In this document: positions 59,168 through 64,000 of the stretch, one piece after another | Layout: every line of letters starts with the position of its first letter | Position numbering within the stretch: position 1 is the first letter of the stretch | NCBI RefSeq assembly: GCF_016097555.1 | Contig: NC_054711.1 | Span: 31,415,737-31,479,736, forward strand | Direction of reading: 5' to 3' | From: Gigantopelta aegis | Taxonomy: Eukaryota > Mollusca > Gastropoda > Neomphalida > Peltospiridae | DNA length: 64,000 bases | Made by a program: the position numbers and the translations under genes | Notes under the pieces: model-generated | The model's database searches: none | What the model was told of the DNA's origin: nothing | The model's input: the letters and a program-made list of their open reading frames with translations, nothing else

Positions 59168-59563
59168 TTAAAGCGACAGACCCTAGTTTTTAAACACTAA
59201 GGTATATTTTTCACCTAGACCCTAGTTTCAACCCTAAAACAATGGGCAATTGGTTAATTTACAAACCTGTACAAATTTGGATGCAACAGAGTGTCAGAAC
59301 CAGTGAGTTTGAAATACCCTTAAAAATAGACTAAAACGCGACTACATAACCGTTACTTCTCAGACGCACGTGCGTTTTTAAAAATATGAAAAATGCATTT
59401 TGTGGTATTAGAAAGACCAGTATGACCAGAAACACTTCGTTTGTATGGAAATGGATAATCTAAACAATAAAATATAAGTAGTGTTTGATTTCAGTGATCA
59501 TAAACGGCTATAATTGTTAAAATTATGCCTTAAGTGTTTAAAAACTAGGGTCTGTCCCTTTAA
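59168..59563 (+). mobile_element. TTAA-flanked MITE, family 2
   Basis: Ends are AGCGACAGACCCTAGTTTTT and its complement AAAAACTAGGGTCTGTCCCT. TTAA lies at 59168-59171 and 59560-59563. No coding capacity. Confidence 0.88.
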
Positions 59564-59779
59564 CTGAAGTGGGACCTGTCATGGCTCATTTTCGATATAA
59601 CCGGATTTAAAAAAAAAAAAATTAATGTTAACATAGAAATGTAGTATTTAGTTTTACGGGTACCCGGAACATGTTTCAGGCACAAGTCTACTTGACACAG
59701 CGGTACTACATGTAGATGAAATAAAATTGTATCCATGTATTGCCAGATTCATTACCAAAATCAGGACTGGTTGTATTAA

Positions 59780-60440
59780 CTGCTCTATTAAAAGTTGGGG
59801 TGCACCTTGAACTTTGACCCAGCCGTATGTTATTTAGTTTAGTGCTACCTTGTTTACCGTAACACAGACGGATGTTATTTGGTTAGCGCTACCTTGTGTG
59901 CACCTCGGACTTTGACCCAGCCGGATGTTATTTAGTTCAGTGCTACCTTGTTTACTTTAACACAGGCGGATGTTATTTGGTTTTATTACCCATATGGGCT
60001 CAAATATACGGGGTAATATTTTTTCGATCTCTGCACAGTGTGCAGATTGCTTCTACAGTCACTGATTGGCTGGCTTTAAAAAGACAAGATTTGATTGGCA
60101 ATTACATACTGCCGGGACTACTTTTTGTTCATTCATGATTCCATTCATCGGTCAAACTATTACTACGAACTTCAAATATTTTTTTACGATACGAACATTC
60201 CTCGTAGTTCCTCGTAGCTCGTTAGTTATTCTCTAAAGCGCTACCTTGTTTGCACCTCGGACTTTGACCCAGTCGGATATTATATAGTTCAGTGCTACCT
60301 TGTTTACTTTAACACAGCCGGATGTTATTTGGTTAGCGCTACCTTGTGTGCACCTCGGACTTTCACCCAGCCGAATGTTATTTAGTTTAGTTTTACCGTG
60401 TGTGCACCTCGAACTTTGACCCAGTCGTATGTTAATTATT
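59780..60440. repeat. Direct repeats (GACCCAGCCGGATG) split by an insertion
   Basis: About eight degenerate units of roughly 55-60 bp alternate TTTGACCCAGCCGGATGTTA with TTTAACACAGGCGGATG. A 260-bp segment (about 59975-60235, starting TTATTACCCATATGGGCTC) interrupts them. Single units also occur at about 2320-2365 and 57745-57800. Confidence 0.8.
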
Positions 60441-60648
60441 TTTGTTTATATATTAGCAGGGTTGAAAATAGCTCAAAACGAATCGAAGACATTGCATATA
60501 TTTTTTAAATCTAGAAGTCGTCTGTTTATTGCAATGGATTGAATACGCCATAATTATCTAGTAGAGCTATTTGACAATTGTTATCCAATGTTATAGTAAA
60601 ACGGAACCATATTTAATTACTTTACATTATTCTAGGACAAAATAAAAA

Positions 60649-61240
60649 CAATCTAATTAAAATTAGCTCCACTATTACATGTGGATCTAAAGACAGCCAG
60701 TTGGAGCTCATGTCCACCAATCAAAACCTTACTTGCAGAATCCTGCCAGTGATTTAAAAATAATTTGAAAACATTCCGAATTATCCTGAGGGTATACGAC
60801 ATGTTTCGTGTGAATTACGAATGCCTTAAAACATGTTTTATTTTATAAAATAAATAATTTGTAATGTAAAACTGAAGACTGATTTAGTTTTGTTTTATTT
60901 TATAAATAAATAAATAATTTTTAATGTAAAACTGAAGACTGATAACCCACCCCGTACGTATTGGTATGGTTCGCTGTACTGCGGCCACTAAAATAGACTC
61001 GCCCGATATTTTTAGAATTTGTATACTCCCAATAACGTTATAAAAGGCGAAGTGTGATTGGTCGATATTTAAATTATTATTTACAGACGAAATGTTACCT
61101 GGACATTGGGGACTACGCAGTGTTGTTAGTTTTAAATCACTGGCAGGATTCTGCAAGTAAGGTTTTGATTGGTGGACATGAGCTCCAACTGGCTGTCTTT
61201 AGATCCACATGTAACAGTGGAGCTAATTTTAATTAGATTG
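60649..61240 (+). mobile_element. 592-bp long-TIR element, Mutator-like, copy 1
   Basis: Ends are CAATCTAATTAAAATTAGCT and its complement, with terminal inverted repeats of about 110 bp. A 9-bp target duplication AAATAAAAA lies at 60640-60648 and 61241-61249. A 9-bp duplication plus long inverted ends fits a non-autonomous Mutator-type (MULE) element. It carries no transposase. Confidence 0.9.
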
Positions 61241-61775
61241 AAATAAAAATTATCTTGTAGTTTTAAATCACACTAACAACAGTACATGCGCGCAGATAAA
61301 AATGCCAATTACATTTTCCATTACTACAGGGCTTATTTCAAAGGTCAGTCAATTGATTGTCGTTTTCCATATTGTTTTATGTTTAAGCGATTTGCATGAA
61401 ATAAGAACAGATCAGATCTAAAGTGACACCAAGACATACATGACATAACCGTCCAAATGTTACTGTAATAAACAATAAGTACGTTTTTTAGCTTTGTAAT
61501 ATGATACATCATATATTTTGGTAAAATGTTGTTTTTTCTTGAGGGGGTTGTGTGGTTTTATTTTTGTCACAGATTTATTTTTCTTTCGATATTTTCGATA
61601 CATCATATATTTTGGTAAAATGTTGTTTTTTTCTTGGGGGTTTTTGGTGCTTTTGTTTTTGTCACAGATTTATCTTTCTTTCGATTCTTTCGATATTTTA
61701 TTAGTAGCCTACTAGAATTTACAATATCCAAATTAAACGTGTGCGTGCTTCGTCTGTATGAGGACAGCCACTCCC

Positions 61776-62367
61776 CAATCTAATTAAAATTAGCTCCACT
61801 ATTACATGTGGATCTAAAGACAGCCAGTTGGAGCTCATGTCCACCAATCAAAACCGTACTTGCAGAATCCTGCCAGTGATTTAAAACTAACAACACTGCG
61901 TAGTCCCCAATGTCCAGGTAACATTTCGTCTGTAAATAATAATTTAAATATTGACCAATCACACTTCGCCTTTTATAACGTTATTTGGGAGCATACAAAT
62001 TCTAAAAATATCGGGCGAGTCTATTTTAGTGGCTGCAGTACAGCGAACCATACCAATACGTACGGGGTGGGTTATCAGTCTTCAATTTTACATCAAAAAT
62101 TATTTATTTATTTATAAAATTTAAAAAACTAAATCAGTCTTCAGTTTTACATTACAAATTATTTATTTTATAAAATAAAACATGTTTTAAGGCATTCGTA
62201 ATTCACACGAAACATGTCGTATACCCTCAGGATAATTCGGAATGTTTTCAAATTATTTTTAAATCACTGGCAGGATTCTGCAAGTAAGGTTTTGATTGGT
62301 GGACATGAGCTCCAACTGGCTGTCTTTAGATCCACATGTAATAGTGGAGCTAATTTTAATTAGATTG
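61776..62367 (-). mobile_element. 592-bp long-TIR element, Mutator-like, copy 2
   Basis: Same ends, the same 592-bp length and near-identical sequence to copy 1, in opposite orientation and 535 bp away. A 9-bp target duplication GCCACTCCC lies at 61767-61775 and 62368-62376. Confidence 0.92.
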
Positions 62368-62379
62368 GCCACTCCCAAG

Positions 62380-63140
62380 GAAATGTTATCCCTCTTGCAT
62401 CGCCACAAAATTTATTTCATCCCTCTGGCATCGCAACAAAGAGGACTGCCATCCCAGACTAGTTCATATACGCGCAGTTCTACCTTTATTCTCTTTGTAC
62501 TGCATTATTTTTTTATTTTTTTACTTCAGCGACAATGGTAGTCAAGCTAAATACCTTGGCTGTTCTAGTAGTTTGTCTTCACCCCCATATTAAAAAGAGA
62601 TTTAATGTGTATAATTTAATGGTAATTTGTAAAGAAACATTTTTATTTATACTGAATTTCTTTTTTCAAAAAGCGTTCGTTATTTGAGTTATGGGTTTAA
62701 AACTTTTTAACATGTTTTTATATGAATTTTAACTTTATTCATTATGAAGTTACATGCCAATTCATCGGTTTCCTTTTGAAGCAAACGGTCTATGAGCAGA
62801 TGGTTATTAGTCAACAAAGAACATTCTAGTTTTGAATTTGGCTGTGCAGTTAAATTTGAATGTGAAAATTGGAGGGCTAGTTGAATTTGAGAAGGGCCAG
62901 TAAGATTTTTCTTCAACTGGCTCTGCTGGCGACCATGGTTTTCATGTTAATTTTTAACACTGATAGCAGTGACCGCGTATCTGACTTCCACTGATGGTAT
63001 GGGTCTTCATGACTTCGGCGCAGTTAGATAAACCAATTGTCTGTCTGTCTATTGTCTGGGAAGTCACATCTGACGCACTGCGTGGCCACAGATCAGAGTT
63101 ATGCGACATTTAGTAGTTACAACACGTTTATTAGTAAGAA
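62380..63140. other. Non-coding stretch
   Basis: The segment 62600-62790 resembles 28140-28270 (AATTTTAACTTT...ATTCAT / GCCAATT..TCGGTT), so it is probably a decayed repeat. No gene is seen. Confidence 0.4.
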
Positions 63141-63149
63141 CCGAACTCG

Positions 63150-63400
63150 AGGTTAACCCATCGGACATAAGGCTGGTAAGTACATGAATCGCAGCCCGGT
63201 ACCGGCTCCCACCCAGAGCGAGTTTTAACGACTCAGTGGGTTGGTGTAAGACAACTACACCCTCTTCTTTATCACTAACAACTAACAACTATCCCACTGT
63301 TCAGGACAGACATCCCAGATAGCTGAAGTGTGTGCCCAGGACAGCGTGATTGAACCTTAATTGGATATAAACACAAAAATAAGCTGAAATGAAATGAACA
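63150..63400 (+). mobile_element. tRNA-derived SINE, head D
   Basis: Contains CATCGGACATAAGGCTGGTA, a weakened B-box, the CACCCAGAGCGAG block, the ACAGACATCCCAGATAGC block and a GAAATGAAATGAA 3' end, all as in the 22.5 kb copy but on the opposite strand. Confidence 0.75.
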
Positions 63401-63558
63401 TTAGTAAGATCTAGTTATCTTCACATTTGGTTGACCAAAATCCGGAAATATATCTGCATAAGTAAGTAGATTGCTACAGCTGTTTGACTGTGCTCATTTT
63501 ATGGCAGACAACTTTGAAATGGCAATTGTTAAACTGAAGTTTGCAAAGGTGTAACTTG

Positions 63559-64000
63559 CAATCTGATTAAAATTAGCTCTACTGGTCTACCAGTAGATGT
63601 AACAGCATTGCGTGGACTCCCATGTCCAGGTGACATTTCATCTATAAATAACAATTTAAATATCGACCAATTACACTTCGCCTTTTATAGCGTTATTCGG
63701 GAGCATACAAGTGCTAAAAATATCGGGCGAGACCATTTATGCAATAGGAGAACTTGTTGGTCTATGTCAACATTAAAAAACAGGGGGGGGTGCAGTAATA
63801 AACTCTGGATTGTATACTAGTATAAACAGATTTTAATGCTAAACCATCACGGTTTGTTTTGTGGGGGGTTTTTTGTTTGTTTTTTTATGAAACGAATTTT
63901 ATATAAAATGTAATATTGAAATTAGTTTCCGGCGTACTTCGTAATTCACCCGAATCATTTCATATATCCTCGGCATAATCCCGAATGTTTTCAAATCACT
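63559..64000 (+). mobile_element. Mutator-like element, second subfamily, cut by window end
   Basis: CAATCTGATTAAAATTAGCT starts a copy closely matching 12897-13430. It runs off the window just inside the right inverted repeat (TTTTCAAATCACT). Confidence 0.75.

Noticed and set aside
47570-63820. Recurring small frame with NNNLNIDQ(L/S)HFAFY at 12946, 47782, 61156, 61860 and 63608
   Set aside because: It is the translation of the shared interior of the Mutator-like elements. It appears on either strand, and differences between copies mix silent and replacement changes as expected without selection.

Overview
The window is animal genomic DNA, most likely from a mollusc and probably a marine gastropod. 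It is AT-rich and gene-poor, with spliced host exons and dense dispersed repeats. These include several tRNA-derived SINE families, non-LTR retrotransposon (LINE) fragments, short DNA elements flanked by TTAA, and long microsatellites. The mollusc call is an inference from the repeat types: SINE modules that I recognise from gastropod-like genomes, plus a Tc1/mariner relative with very wide DD..E spacing. No organism-specific gene settles it. A run of 200 N (23652-23851) marks an assembly gap.

Host genes are few and all lie on the minus strand. The best is a BTB-BACK gene with two coding exons (49256-48884 and 42567-42146). They join in frame across a 6.3 kb intron packed with repeats, and a further downstream exon is implied. 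A second candidate is an uninterrupted 250-codon frame (26629-25877) with a possible C2-like fold and a spliced 5' UTR. A third is a 41-codon probable first exon (28852-28730) with a consensus donor. I see no operons, rRNA, genuine tRNA genes or CRISPR.

Layout. 0-3.4 kb: SINEs, hairpins, microsatellite. 3.4-10.7 kb: decayed minus-strand LINE ORF2 copies, two of them interrupted inside the reverse transcriptase by TTAA elements. 11-15.9 kb: hairpins, a Mutator-like short element, two TTAA elements, a SINE. 16.1-17.8 kb: a LINE 3' end, a 78-bp satellite and a full SINE. 18-23.6 kb: hairpin, 5'-truncated LINE carrying a SINE-like insertion, more SINEs. 24-31.9 kb: two candidate host loci, a 180-190 bp tandem repeat, SINEs. 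33-41.8 kb: foldback elements and many SINEs. 41.8-49.3 kb: the BTB gene with intronic L1/Tx1 LINE, SINEs and nested TTAA elements. 49.4-54.3 kb: hairpin, large microsatellites, a 1.4 kb inverted-repeat element and a broken Tc1/mariner-type transposase. 55-64 kb: repeat fragments, a tandem block and two 592-bp Mutator-like elements in opposite orientation.

The most interesting signal is the modular repeat ecology. Two SINE heads are combined with two 3' tails in all four ways. Their tails resemble each other and the 3' end of a LINE present in the window. A satellite appears to have arisen at a SINE insertion junction. A class of hairpin repeats keeps its base pairing while the stem sequence changes. 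I found no convincing new multi-gene system.
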